Shown: positions 32,160 to 42,176, numbered from the stretch's first letter. The stretch is DNA of 64,000 nucleotides from Prorocentrum cordatum (GCA_963575745.1 CAUYUJ010019593.1:287873-351872), one strand, 5' to 3'. The notes: generated by a model not told the origin, from the letters alone. A program made the numbers and translations.

Positions 32160-32330
32160 CCATGCTCGGAGACCGAGGATCGGGGTCCGCGTGCTCAAAG
32201 GGTCGAGGATCAAGGACTAGAAGATCGAAGCTGCTCGAGGATCGAGGATCGACACTGCGCGAGGATCCAGGCTCGATCGCCCAGGTCAGAAGGGCGAGGA
32301 TCGAGGTCCGCGCGCTCGAAGTTCGGCGGG
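32160..32330. repeat. CGAGGATCGAGG-type minisatellite
   Basis: GACCGAGGATCGGGGTCCGC, GGTCGAGGATCAAGG, CTCGAGGATCGAGGATCGA, GCGAGGATCCAGGC and GGCGAGGATCGAGGTCCGCG recur over 170 bases. Confidence 0.7.
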
Positions 32331-32344
32331 CTCGAGGCCGCGGG

Positions 32345-32630
32345 ACACCCCCCCGCAAGGAGAGGAGGAGGAGAAGGAGGAGGAGGAGGATGAGGAGGAG
32401 GAGGAGGAGGAGGAGGAGGGGAAGGAGGGGAGGATGAGGAGGAGAGGAGGAGGAGGAGGGGAGGGAGGAGGAGAAGGGGGGGGAGGAGGAGAAGGAGGAG
32501 AGAGGGAGGAGGAGAGGAGGAGGGAGAGGAGAGGGAGAGAGGAGGAGGGAGGAGGAGGAGGAGGAGGAGGAGAAGGGGGGGGAGGAGGAGAAGGGGGGAA
32601 TGAGTAGGAGGCAGGAGGAGGGAGAGGAGA
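32345..32630. repeat. (GGA)n-rich tract
   Basis: GGA triplets with GGGGA interruptions run over about 280 bases on the plus strand. Confidence 0.92.
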
Positions 32631-32634
32631 TGAG

Positions 32635-32865
32635 ACCGATGAGGCGCAGGGCAGCCCCAAGAAGGCCCCCCAAGGGGCCTATGATGGCCTCAAGAGGGTC
32701 CCGAAATTCCGAGACGAGTCCCAGACGTGCCATTTCACCGTCTGTTTTTTCTCGGATTTTCGCGGCCCTCTCGGGACTGCCAGACTTCTCTGAACGCACC
32801 CTAGGAGCTCTCTCGAAGCCTTGGGAGTACCCCGAGAGGCCACCAGGGAAAAGAGAGAATCCCAT
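32635..32865. repeat. AAGAGGCC-family block, diverged
   Basis: CCCCAAGAAGGCCCCCCAAG, CTCAAGAGGGTCCCG and CCCGAGAGGCCACCAGG words show the same family as 30965-31135 but more diverged. Confidence 0.5.
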
Positions 32866-32869
32866 AAAC

Positions 32870-33350
32870 GATCTACGCCCAGCAAGCTGTTGGGATTGCA
32901 ACGCGCGACATGTGCGCGCGTATGCTCGCGCATGCATGCGTGCGCGCCACCGCACGGGCATTGTGAGTCAACGGCCTTCTGGGTGGTGATCGGGATCTTC
33001 TGGAAGGTTTCTGGGGGCCTCCCCGAGACGGTTTGAAGCATACAATTTATTGAAAACTAACTATCATTGTTGCGTAATTCAAAAGTGTCGTGAACTAGCG
33101 ATGAATAACACAATTATGTACTATGAGTGTCTCGAGTTGTGCATTTACTACATTTTACATTTGCAAACCATTCTGTGACTCCGAATATGTGTTTTTCCTT
33201 TGTCTTGGCGGTATCGCTGCCCGTCGTTTGTGGTACAATAGCACCGGCCACTCTGCTGCACAACACCGATTGCTAGAAGCACGCTGTTTGGGGGTCAGCG
33301 CTGGCAAACGTGTCCTCAAGGGCTTCAGACTGTTTTGGGTTCTCCACTTA
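32870..33350. other. no recognised gene; AT-richer after 33030
   Basis: 33030-33330 is less GC-rich with no coding bias. A short CGCGCGTATGCTCGCGCATG stretch lies at 32915-32945. Confidence 0.35.
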
Positions 33351-33351
33351 T

Positions 33352-33705
33352 CTAGCGTCCGACGCTCCAAGACATCCCAGAGGCCCCCACAAGCGCCCTA
33401 AGACGGACCCGGGGGCACCAAGGAGGGCTCAAAAAGGGGGAACACAGACCGTCCGCCCGAGGCGCCCAGGAGGCCCCGGGAGCCCCCCCCCCTCCCTCCT
33501 CCCTCTACGAGGCCCGCAAGAAGCCCCCACGAGGCCCCACGAGGACCCCAAGGGGCCCAGAACGAGTTCCCAAAACAGCCGCCCAGAAGCTTCAAAACAG
33601 CCTCCAGGAGGCCCCCGAGAGGCCCCGACGAGATCCCAGCGAACCTCCGAGAGGCCTCAGACCCACAACCCAGGCACGGTGGCGGGATGGGCCGACGGCC
33701 ATTCG
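33352..33705. repeat. AAGAGGCC-family array with conserved ends
   Basis: Begins TCCGACGCTCCAAGAC (33357), continues with GAGGCCCCCACAAGCGCCC-type units of about 9-12 bp, and ends with the dispersed 40-mer (CCACAACCCAGGCACGGTGG at 33662). Same start and end words as the block at 30965-31190. Confidence 0.75.
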
Positions 33706-34380
33706 ATACTGGTGATGGCATGTTCCAATCGTTTTGTTTGACATCGGATTGGGTTCCCGTTGCTACATCGTTTGTGCAAACATCGTTTTTTGTAGCGTGT
33801 TGCCGAACGCTTCAATCGGTGTGGGGGTGTGCGTTTAGTTTGTTGGGGGCATCTCGGGTATCCACTGATTCGTATGGTGTGCGTTACACTGTCTCAAATG
33901 GCTTGGTATTTTCGTTGAGTCGCCCGTTGACAGCGCTCGTGGTTTTGGCGTTGCCGATCTCCTTTCTTGAGCGTTTCCAGCGCTGTCGGTGTTTTCGGTA
34001 AGAACATGTGTGCATTTGGTTTGTGCGTCAGACAGGTTTAACATCTTCTCCGCTTTGAGTTCTAGAATGCTTCGCGCGGATAATAATAGCCCCGCGCAGT
34101 GGCACCGCAAGAGAAGCCGATGCAACATGAAACACATGGACAAGTCACCTGCAAGGGATCCGAAACAATTCAACGCAACATGTAACATCACATCATGCAT
34201 ACATTAGGAATCACTGTTGGACACATGCAACGGAAACACCTGTCTTCGAAACGCAATGAAACAAGTCATACACCATGCAAACATAACATATGCATAATTT
34301 GTCCAATACGTAGCCGCACGGAACCCACGCAGTAAAACAACAACCATGGCTCCATGCACTACATAACAAACGTAAGTTAG
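33706..34380. other. no recognised gene; AT-richer single-copy stretch
   Basis: Open frames exist on the plus strand but use third positions without bias. No RNA gene recognised. Confidence 0.35.
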
Positions 34381-34384
34381 TACA

Positions 34385-35065
34385 ATGCTGTTAGTCCTCC
34401 TCCTGCTCCTCCTCTTTCTCGTTCTCCTTCTCCTCGAGGAGCTGGGATGGGTGCCGTCGTGTTCTGCAGGTTGGGCATTCTGGCATGTTGCTTGGTGGGG
34501 AGCCCAATGCCGCTGGGCAGTGACGGGTCTGCCCCCGAACCTTTGCTGCTGGAAGGCTCAACCGTGCTCCGGACGTGTCGAATCAAACCCTCTTCCCTCT
34601 TCCTTTCCCCCCTTACTCCCTCTCTTCCTCCCTCTCCTGCCCCTCCTGCTCCTCCTCCTGCTCCTTCTCCTCTCCTGCTCCTGCTCCTGCTCCTCCTGCT
34701 CCTCCTCCCTCCTCCTCCTCCTCCTCCTCCTGCTCCTCCTCCTCCCTCTCCTGCCCCTCCTGCTCCTCCTCCTCCTCCTCTCTCTCCCCTCTTCCTGCTC
34801 ACGGCGCGAAGCACAAGCATGGTGCCCAACTCCACAGGCTCTCGGTGGCTCGCCGGGCCCCCGTTGGGACCCCACGGGGAGGAGCCCAAAAAAGGGGGGC
34901 GGAGAAGGCAGACAGGAGAATCTCCTCCTCCTCCTCCTCCTCCTCCTCTCCTCCTCCTCCTCCTCCTCCTCCTCCTCCTCCTCCTCCTCCTCCTCCTCCT
35001 CCTCCTCCTCCTCGCCCTTCTCCTCCCCCTCCTCTTTCTCCCCCTCCTCCTCCAGAGAAGGCAGA
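34385..35065. repeat. (CTC)n/(CTG CTC)n tracts in three blocks
   Basis: CTC/CTG triplets run at 34385-34440, 34630-34800 and 34919-35060. The single-copy sequence between carries a short duplicated phrase around GGCAGACAGGA (34908 and 35063). Confidence 0.92.
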
Positions 35066-35289
35066 CAGGACAATCCCTCACAAGCAGCAGATCTCGGAGG
35101 TGCGGAGGGACTCGATATTAGAAGTGCCAGGGCACGCGTTTTGTCGATCTTCGAGGTTCCTGAGGGGCCCTGGAGCTCTTGTGGGTCCCTGGGCTATCGG
35201 GTGACCAAGAATTTCCGTCGGGCACTTGCTCGAAGGCCGGTTTCCTATCTGATATGCCGACTGTAGTCGCGAGTCTCTCTTGGACCGGT

Positions 35290-35356
35290 GCTGGGCCCCC
35301 CCCTCCCAAGCGCGCGGAGCGCGCCCAAGGGTATCGCCGGAGGCGCCGCCAAGGAG
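35290..35356. other. double-hairpin element, copy 1
   Basis: After GTGCTGGGCCCCCC come GCGCGC-GGA-GCGCGC and then a second arm pair around GCCGGAGGC with a GGA loop. This is the most diverged of three copies (others at 35800 and 63840); copies 1 and 3 are both preceded by a CGGYGCTGGGCCCC word. Confidence 0.6.
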
Positions 35357-35496
35357 TTCAACACCGATCGGAGAAACCCGCGAGGATCTTCGAAGAATAT
35401 ACTCATTTCCTCTTTCCTCACGGATGAGACAGAACCAGGACGAGGATACATTCGGGTGAGGATACATCGAGCGTCTCCGAGATCCCGCGGCTTTGG

Positions 35497-35597
35497 AGGA
35501 TGTCTCGGGTGCCGCGGCCTTCCCAAAGCGTTCCGGAACGCTCTGAGAGCGGCCCAGAACGCTCTGGAACGGATCTGTTCTCGTCCGGGCTAGAAGG
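35497..35597. repeat. dispersed repeat B, copy 1
   Basis: GGTGCCGCGGCCTTCCCAAA and GCGTTCCGGAACGCTCTGAG followed by CTGGAACGGAT and CCGGGC recur in order at 56268-56372. GCGTTCCGGAACGC is a perfect 14-base palindrome in this copy. Confidence 0.7.
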
Positions 35598-35799
35598 GCC
35601 CAGAGACACATAAGGAAATGGGATACGAATCCCACAACTCTCAATATATGTTCTTTTTTTTTTCTGGAGTTTCGTCTTCCCCTCCACTTCCCACGTTTTC
35701 CAATATTTTCCAAGGGATCGACGATCCTCTGAGTCTCTTGGAAAAAGAAACAACGGCATTAGCATAAACTTTCGGCGCTCCGAGCGGATGTCTTGGATA

Positions 35800-35875
35800 T
35801 GCGTTGGGATCCCCTCCCTGGCGCGCGGAGCGCGCCAGGGGCGGCGCCGGAGGCGCCGCCAGGGGGCCCCAGCGG
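35800..35875. other. double-hairpin element, copy 2 (best preserved)
   Basis: Two adjacent perfect hairpins: 35818-35838 has arms CTGGCGCGC/GCGCGCCAG and 35840-35860 has arms GGCGGCGCC/GGCGCCGCC, each with 9-bp arms and a 3-base GGA loop. Outer words (GGGATCCCCTCC before, AGGGGGCCCC after) could add a third, enclosing stem. Very GC-rich and stable as DNA cruciform or RNA. Confidence 0.8.
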
Positions 35876-36153
35876 ACAAAAGTTTATGTCTATGGCGAAG
35901 CGCCAAAAGTTTATGTTTATGGCGTGTTTTCTTCCTCGATCGTGTCGGTGTTTTTCTCTCCTCAATAGCCCCACCCGAGCGAAGGCGGTGCAACAAGTCA
36001 CCAAGGGCAAGCCGGAGCGGGCGAGCCGTCGCTGGAGAGCGCCCGGACCTGTCAGGCCTGGGGCCCCTCCCTGGGCCAGCCCCTCCCCGTCGCCGCCCCG
36101 GATCTTCGCTCGTGCGACGTTGCTCACACGGGAAGGAAACTCTCTAGCTTTCG

Positions 36154-36311
36154 TGTTGCTAGAAGTGCCCCTGGCCCAGGGTCCCCCCAGCTTTTCGCTC
36201 CATTTTGGAGCCCCTGCGGCCCTCTGGGCCTCGTGAGGGGTGCCCTTAAGACCGCCTTGGCCACCCCGAGAACCCTGGGGGTACCTTGGGCCAGGGGTAC
36301 TTCTAGCAACA
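36154..36311. mobile_element. inverted-repeat element with about 35-bp arms
   Basis: The left arm from 36154 starts TGTTGCTAGAAGTGCCCC then TGGCCCAGGGT; the right arm ending at 36311 is its reverse complement with two substitutions and one indel (reads TTGGGCCAGGGGTACTTC then TAGCAACA). The 158-bp unit encodes nothing and looks like a foldback or MITE-type element. No clear target duplication. Confidence 0.65.
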
Positions 36312-36379
36312 CCCGACGTCAGGCCTGCGCAGTGTCCACAAGAGCAGGAACGCGGCCGAGCACAGGAGGGCGTGCAGGC

Positions 36380-37265
36380 AGCTACGGAGCTCGGACGTGC
36401 AGGAGCAAGGTGCGGACGCGCTGCAGAGCCCCAGGAGAGCGGAGCACCGACAGCGCGAGCACCAAATCTGCGAGTGGCCGGGGCCAGCCCCTGCCCGTCG
36501 GCGCCCGGGATCTTCGCTCGCGCGACGCTGCTCCACTCGGACACGACGCCACGGCAGATTTTTTTGTCGCGACGACGTCGGCGTTGGTTCGGCAAGACTG
36601 CGCGACCTGGAACGATCGCGGCTTCCCACTTGGGGCGGTTCGCTGGGTGCCGGCTGGTTCTGGGCCAGCCGCGGCGTTCAACCTTGAACGCCCGTGCTGG
36701 GATCGCCGTGGCGCCGATGCGGCACGACCCGATCGTGCTTCACTCAGAGTGTCAGAGTCAACTGCGCTCGCCATTGTGTTCAGCGAGCTGTGGCAGGCAT
36801 GGTGGTATGTGGCGGCGCCCCGGTTGCATCTTGGACATACGTCGGAGCCTCGTGCGCACGGTCTCGTACTCGCTGCCCTCAGCAGGAAAGACGACGATCG
36901 GGTGGATAAGCTTCGTCGCCGTTCCTTTCGGGATCGGAGCCCGGACTCGCCCCCCCTTCCTCCTTCACTGGAAATCGATGGAAACCCAGGGAGGTCAGGA
37001 AACGCCACGAAACCTCGATGCTCCTCCTCCTCGCTTCCTCCCTCCTTCCTCTTCCGTTCTACCTTCGCATCCTCTTCTCCTTCCACCTCCCACCTCCGCC
37101 AGACTTGCTGCCCCCAGATGTACCGCCGTTCTGCTACCACAAAGAATTTCGAACAAGGAGCCAATGGGGCTTGTCTGGCCGCGGCGAGCCCTGGCCAAAA
37201 ACAAGCTCTCCGATCTAGATCAGTGTGTTTTCTCCGTATCTGAAATGGGGCTCTTGTTTTCACAG
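36380..37265 (-). pseudogene. possible LINE C-terminal fragment
   Basis: A minus-strand frame open over 290 codons includes GSDVCPRCNRGAATYHHACH (about 36850-36790), a C-x2-C...H-x2-C pattern reminiscent of the zinc finger after the RT in LINE proteins, followed by a Ser/Arg-rich region. The plus strand is also open over the same span, so openness alone proves little and codon bias is moderate. A 50-base segment at 36085-36130 (GGATCTTCGCTCG) is repeated at 36475-36530. A plain alternative is GC-rich non-coding DNA. Confidence 0.28.
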
Positions 37266-37489
37266 CACACCCCGCGCAAAAACCTCGCCCGCCCCTCCTC
37301 CCATCATGATGCCTTGCCCCCCTCCCCTCACCATTACATGGGCGTTATCAACATTTGTACCTTCTTGGGCATAACCGAAGTAACGGCTACGATGCATCCA
37401 CATGCCGTTATGGCATGAGGGGGTGTTTCCATCGGTGTCGTTGTGATGTGGAGCTGGTTGCACCGAAATGCAATCAGTGCTACTTGGGC

Positions 37490-38200
37490 CCAGCAGCGCC
37501 TGAGTCCCCCAGTGACTGTGAGCACCCAGGTGCCTATTGCAACTACATCGCCAAGCTCCTGCCTTGTCATTCCTCCCTTCCTCCCTCCAACTGGTCCCAA
37601 CAGTTGCAGTGAGGGTAAACTGGACGAACTTGTACTGGATTTGCGATCGGAATCGAGACTGATGCGACCACACGCGCATTTCTTCCAAGAGAGTCGTTAT
37701 CTTGGATTCGGCCTGCGCCGGATAACTTCTACCTGAGTCCAGCAACGCCTGAGCACCACTGTGACTGTGAGCACGCTGCCGCCTGTGAGCGCCACATTGA
37801 CAGTGAACAACAGGCACGCAGAGCACAGCAATATCAATAAACCCTGAACGTTGATCGATGCACGCTCCTCCCTCATCCTTCCACCCTGCCTCCCTCCAAC
37901 TTTTCCCCAAAGTTGCAGCGAGGGAAAACTGAACGAGTTTGTATTGGATTTGTGATAGGAGTCGAGACTGTTGCGACCACACGCGCATGTCCTGCTAGAA
38001 AGTAATGTTTTGACTGCTGGATTGGGCCTCGGAGCCGGATCAAAACTACCTGAGTCCAGCAACGCCTGAACACCACTGTGACTGTGAGCACCCGGCCGCC
38101 TGTGAACGCCAAATCGCCAGTGAACACCACTGCTGAAGAGCAGCTCAAGTACGCAGAGCACAACAATATCAGTAAAACGAAAGTTGATCGATACAAGGTC
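37490..38200. repeat. tandem repeat of about 250-315 bp, three units
   Basis: The phrase CCACTGTGACTGTGAGCACC (and variants) recurs at about 37505, 37755 and 38070; GCGACCACACGCGCAT recurs at about 37664 and 37975; CTTCCTCCCTCCAAC-like words recur once per unit. Diverged tandem copies. Confidence 0.75.
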
Positions 38201-38214
38201 CTCCCTCACCCTTC

Positions 38215-38830
38215 CCTCAAAGACGGCCAAGATGGCCTCCAAGACGGCGAAGATGGCCCCAAGATGCACCCAAGACGGCCCAAGATGGCCTCAAGATGGC
38301 CTAAGACGGCCCAAACGGCCGCCAAGAGGCCTCCAAGACGGCCCAGGAGTCCTCCAAGACGTCCTCCAGGAAGGCCCGAAAGGGCAACGATTATGAATTT
38401 TCATTGAGTTTTTAAAAGGTTTTGGCATTTGCTTCTTTTCAGCTCTCCGACGGCCCAAGACGGCAAAAGCGGCCCCCAAGATAGCTCCAAGATCGCCCAC
38501 GAAACCTCCAAGATGGCCTCATGACAGCCCAAGGAGCCCCCAAGACGGCCCCAAGAAGGCCCTAAGACGACCCAAGGTCCTCCAAGACGCCTAGATTGCC
38601 TCGAAGACGGCTCTGAAACGTCCCACGAGGGCCCGAAGTCGGCTCCGAGAGGCCTCATAGACGGCTTCCGACGGGGTCAGATGGACCTGGAGCGCCCTAA
38701 GACAACCAAAGAAGCTCTCAAAGAGCCCCCAGAGGCCCCCAATAAGCCCAAGGAGGCCTTCAAAAGGTCCCCAGGAAGCTCCAAGAAAGCAACAAGAGCC
38801 CAAGAGTGCCCCAAGAAGCTTTCAAGAGGT
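38215..38830. repeat. AAGACGGCC/AAGATGGCC family array, two blocks
   Basis: Units such as CCAAGATGGCCTCCAAGACG and CCCAAGACGGCCCAAGATGG fill 38215-38380, then, after an AT-richer 50 bases, 38440-38830. The second block starts CAGCTCTCCGACGGCCCAAG, echoing the start word of the arrays at 30965 and 33357. Confidence 0.82.
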
Positions 38831-38859
38831 TTTCTGCTCCCTCCTGCTGTTTCTCCCCT

Positions 38860-39260
38860 CTCCTTCTCATCCTCATTTTTCCCCCCAAGTGTTCCCCGAA
38901 GGTGTCGAGGCAAGATTCGGGGAACACATCGCCCGATGGCTTGGTCAAGCTCAGCCTCCAACAAAGCCCAAGATGCACCCGACCTCCTCCACGTGTTCCC
39001 CGAAAGGTTTCCAAACCGATTCGGGGAACACTCGTTCCGAAAGATTGGCAAGATCTGACCCAACCTTCGGCTAGCAGGCTCCAAGAGGCCTCCAAAAGCT
39101 CACAAGAGCCCCCAAGGGGCCCCGAATACGCCCATTCCTCACTCTCCTCCTCTTCCCCATCCTCCCCACCGTGTTCCCCGAAGGCTTTCCAAACCGATTC
39201 GGGGAACACATGGTCCGATAGCTTGGCAGGGCTCTGGCCTCGATGTTCGGCCACATAGGC
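38860..39260. repeat. repeat unit with conserved 12-bp-arm hairpin, three copies
   Basis: Perfect inverted repeats GTGTTCCCCGAA / TTCGGGGAACAC occur at 38889-38927, 38993-39031 and 39171-39209. All three have arms of exactly 12 bases and loops of exactly 15 bases, although the loop sequence varies (copies 2 and 3 share TTTCCAAACCGA). Each is preceded by a pyrimidine-rich run and followed by a CCGAWRGMTTGG-like word. Confidence 0.85.
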
Positions 39261-39264
39261 ACTT

Positions 39265-39660
39265 CCGAAAGGGCAGGGGGCGGCGGTGACTCGCCGTAGG
39301 CGTGTTGGGGGGGGTGAGGGGAGAAAGGGCGGGGGACTTTTGAGAAAATGTCTCCCCCCGGCCCTGGGGAACCAGCCGCCCGTTATCAGCACTATTCGTG
39401 TTACCACGACTGCGGTTATTTTCTGATTATACGTATTATTCGTGTAACCGCTATCATGATTAGCCATGCCGTTACTAACAGACACGAATGTACATTCGGG
39501 TATATCTATCTATACATACAGGCGTTTATCTACATACATATGTAGACTGCGTATACAAGACGCGCGTACAACTATACGTTGTACACTATGAATGCAAAGC
39601 ACCAACGACCCGTTTTTCGGTGAGCAAGCGCCTGCGACCTCTCCCACACTCTCTCTCTCT
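39265..39660. other. no recognised gene; AT-rich patch
   Basis: 39400-39590 is AT-rich with ACATACATA and ATACGTATTATTCG words. A (CT)n run sits at 39647-39667. Confidence 0.4.
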
Positions 39661-39724
39661 CTCTCTGTAGCGAACCCTGCATGGCGCTCGAAGCGCTCCG
39701 CTCTTTGCGACGGCACCCCTCCCC

Positions 39725-39845
39725 TCCCTCCCTCGGCCCGCCGATCTTGTAGGTCTGCGCGAAGGAGTACGAGAAGTCACGGGCAAGAACGTACCTCCCC
39801 GTCGTCTTCGTCGAGGGGAGGGTCAACCGGCATCGGATCGAGAAG
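39725..39845 (-). CDS. candidate short exon
   Basis: The minus strand reads STKTTGRYVLARDFSYSFAQ followed by TYKIGGP with nearly all third positions C or G, over about 35 codons. Both sides lose the bias quickly. No function recognised. Confidence 0.3.
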
Positions 39846-40479
39846 TCGGGTCGGGTTGGAACGTGCGTCGGATCGGGCTGCATCGGCACGGCCAGCTGAG
39901 CTGTGCTGGATCGGACTGGGCTGCACCGCTGGCTAGAAAGTCGCGAGATTGGAAGGGGGGCGCCACACAAAACAGCATGCTTCTGATTACTCCAACTTTC
40001 AGCCGATATCCCTTCGCCCATTCGCACGTGACAAGGTGTCGCGCGCTCCCTGGGCGCTCGTGGAACTCCCCTTCGCTCGTCAATTACACGCGGTACGTAC
40101 CCTCTTCGTAGCCCTCTCTCCTCTTGCCATGCCTCTTGCCACGCCATGTTCACTTTTCTTCTGCATGTCCTCCCCCCTGCGAAAGCCCGACGTTGACGAC
40201 GGAGATCTCGGACACAATGCCGGCGACGACATCATCGGCGACCGTAGTTGTGGATATGATTGCATGGAGGTGGGGGTGCGCCAACGCAAACAGCCCACGA
40301 AAGAGGCATCGCTTCCCCGAAGCAGTGGCCCTAGAAAGCCCAGCCACCAGCGGGTCCTACCAGGGCGACAACAACCACCGCAGACTTGACCGGAACCCAC
40401 GACCCGAGCCCCGAGCCCACCAAACCCGAACCCTTTCGAACCACACCATATTCAACCCAGACCTTTGGACGCCCGAATT

Positions 40480-40660
40480 GGGTACGGAAAAGATGGGTAC
40501 AATGCCCAACAACACATGTTGTCCCAAACCAACAGCGGCCGCTGTTGGGCAGGCGGCCTTCTGTCTCAAATGGACACCGGCCGCGGCGGCGCGGACCGCG
40601 AGTCCGGAACAAAATGAGCAGGAACTGCTGTTGGGCATTGTACCCATTCTTTCCGTACCC
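40480..40660. mobile_element. inverted-repeat element with 35-bp arms
   Basis: Left arm 40480-40514 (GGGTACGGAAAAGATGGGTA then CAATGCCCAACAACA) is matched at 32 of 35 bases by the reverse complement of 40626-40660. Inside lies a perfect 20-base palindrome, CCAACAGCGGCCGCTGTTGG, at 40529-40548. It looks like a MITE/foldback element; no target-site duplication identified. Confidence 0.65.
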
Positions 40661-40694
40661 CTTTCGTTCGTGCAGAAGACCCACCCCCCACCCG

Positions 40695-40755
40695 TCCTCC
40701 TCCTCCTCCTCCTCCTCCTCCTCCTCCTCCTCCTCCTCCCCATCCTCCTCCTCGC
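40695..40755. repeat. (CTC)n microsatellite
   Basis: About 17 CTC triplets on the plus strand. Confidence 0.93.
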
Positions 40756-40849
40756 GCCAACCCCAGCCTCGACCTCCACGAGCACGCGGCCTCCCAGGTC
40801 CGCGCGGCAGCGGTCGCAGCCACGGGGGCGGCGGCCGCACCCGCCGAAG

Positions 40850-41160
40850 CAGGGGGCGCCCGCGGGAGCGGCGGCGTGGAGCGGCAGCGCCGCTGCAGCT
40901 CCACAGGCAGCCCAGGGGGGCAGGAGAGCAGCACGCGCTGTCGCGGACGATGGTGGCGTCCTTGGACAGCCCAGCAGGCTGTTCCTCCGTGCCAAGTCCA
41001 ACGAGGTCGTCGCCGATGTCGCCGGAGACGTCTTCGGTTTTCTTCTCGCGGCTGACTGGCGCGTGACCCTGTTCCTGGCTCTCCCTCGCAGGCAGGTGGT
41101 CCTCCCTATCCATTCGTCGGGCAGGACCTCGCGCGCCGTGGGTCTCCGCCTCCAATTCGA
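40850..41160 (-). CDS. candidate exon, unknown protein
   Basis: A minus-strand frame reads MDREDHLPARESQEQGHAPV, REKKTEDVSGDIGDDLVGLG and EEQPAGLSKDATIVRDSACC with strong C/G third positions between about 41120 and 40900. An overlapping minus frame is also open but less biased. It lies downstream (on this strand) of the copia protease fragment and may be unrelated to it. Confidence 0.4.
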
Positions 41161-41639
41161 CGCGTTGGTGGCGAGACTGCCTGGCTCATCATGCTCAGGA
41201 TTGATCTGTGTCGTTCTACTATCTGCCAAAATGTCGAGGGATACCAGGCACGAGTTCTTGACCGGTGTGCAAAAAAGATGGGCGGGGCAGCGCGTGGGCC
41301 CGTTCCATTGTGCTGTCGCCGAGGTGATGGGTCCAGTCGGCTTCCTTTGTGTCGGTGCTGGTGTCGGTATTCGTCCGTGCCCATTGGCCTGGGATCCCAT
41401 CTTGATCACCGATGTCGGACATCGTATCGCGTGCTCCCGTGGGCTGCTTTACCTTGTATCTTACTGTTATTGTGATGTATCCTGCTTGAGCCAGTATTGT
41501 CAAGCTGACAGAAAGTCTGGAGTAGAATGCGCTGGGTACTTGGCGAAACTGCCAGGGCCTCCCCGCCGGAAAGAGCAGCTGGAACATTCGTGGGTCCTGC
41601 AATTTCTGACTCTGCCTAAGCAGTGGACGTTGCTCGAGC

Positions 41640-41960
41640 CAGACCAAAGTGTGACTGGACGTTGACGTTGATGGAATTGTAGCTTGATTTCTTGGGTAGG
41701 TTGACCCCGGCTGCCTGGTGCACCGTTCCTGCTGGGCATGTTCGCGCTAGGCTGGTCCCTTGCTCGATCGTGGTCGCGACGTGGAACGCTGTCTTGGCAG
41801 GTGCTTTCATCTGGGATTCCAGCGTGGGTCCCGGCCTGCAGATCCTGATCGTGACCAGTCGTATGCCTGCGGCTGGGTTTGTGACCGCTTCGATGGTCCG
41901 GCCCAACCTGGTGGCCAGATCGATCGCAGCACAGAGTATGCTGTCCATGGCATGCAATCA
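41640..41960 (-). CDS. candidate exon, unknown protein
   Basis: The minus strand reads AMDSILCAAIDLATRLGRTI, ESQMKAPAKTAFHVATTIEQ and NLPKKSSYNSINVNVQSHFG, ending at TAG 41616-41618. Third positions are moderately G/C-rich. It could be a remnant of the polyprotein region after the copia protease, but no integrase or RT motif is visible. Confidence 0.35.
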
Positions 41961-42176
41961 TAACTGATGTGATTGCTCACAGGCGCGATTGCGTGGATTT
42001 CCTGAACAGATACATCTGGGAGGCATTCAAATCCAAACCAGCTGGTGATCACATCGCGTGACTTCGCTGAGGCGAGCGAAGAAGCATGGATACGTGAATG
42101 TTCATTGGGTGGGATGCTCGCATCTGCCGTGCATGCTGCTCAAGAGCTCGAGCGCGCGCGGGTGCGGGCTCCATTG

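Noticed and set aside
33687-34001. Plus-strand frame with hydrophobic segments
   Set aside because: Begins inside a dispersed repeat, third positions unbiased, no homologous motif.
40124-41665. Plus-strand frame of over 500 codons
   Set aside because: Runs through a CTC tract and an inverted-repeat element; codon bias favours the minus strand over 40900-41120.
40300-42000. Copia integrase or reverse transcriptase downstream of the protease
   Set aside because: Looked for HHCC, DDE and F/Y-x-D-D motifs on the minus strand without success; the element appears truncated.
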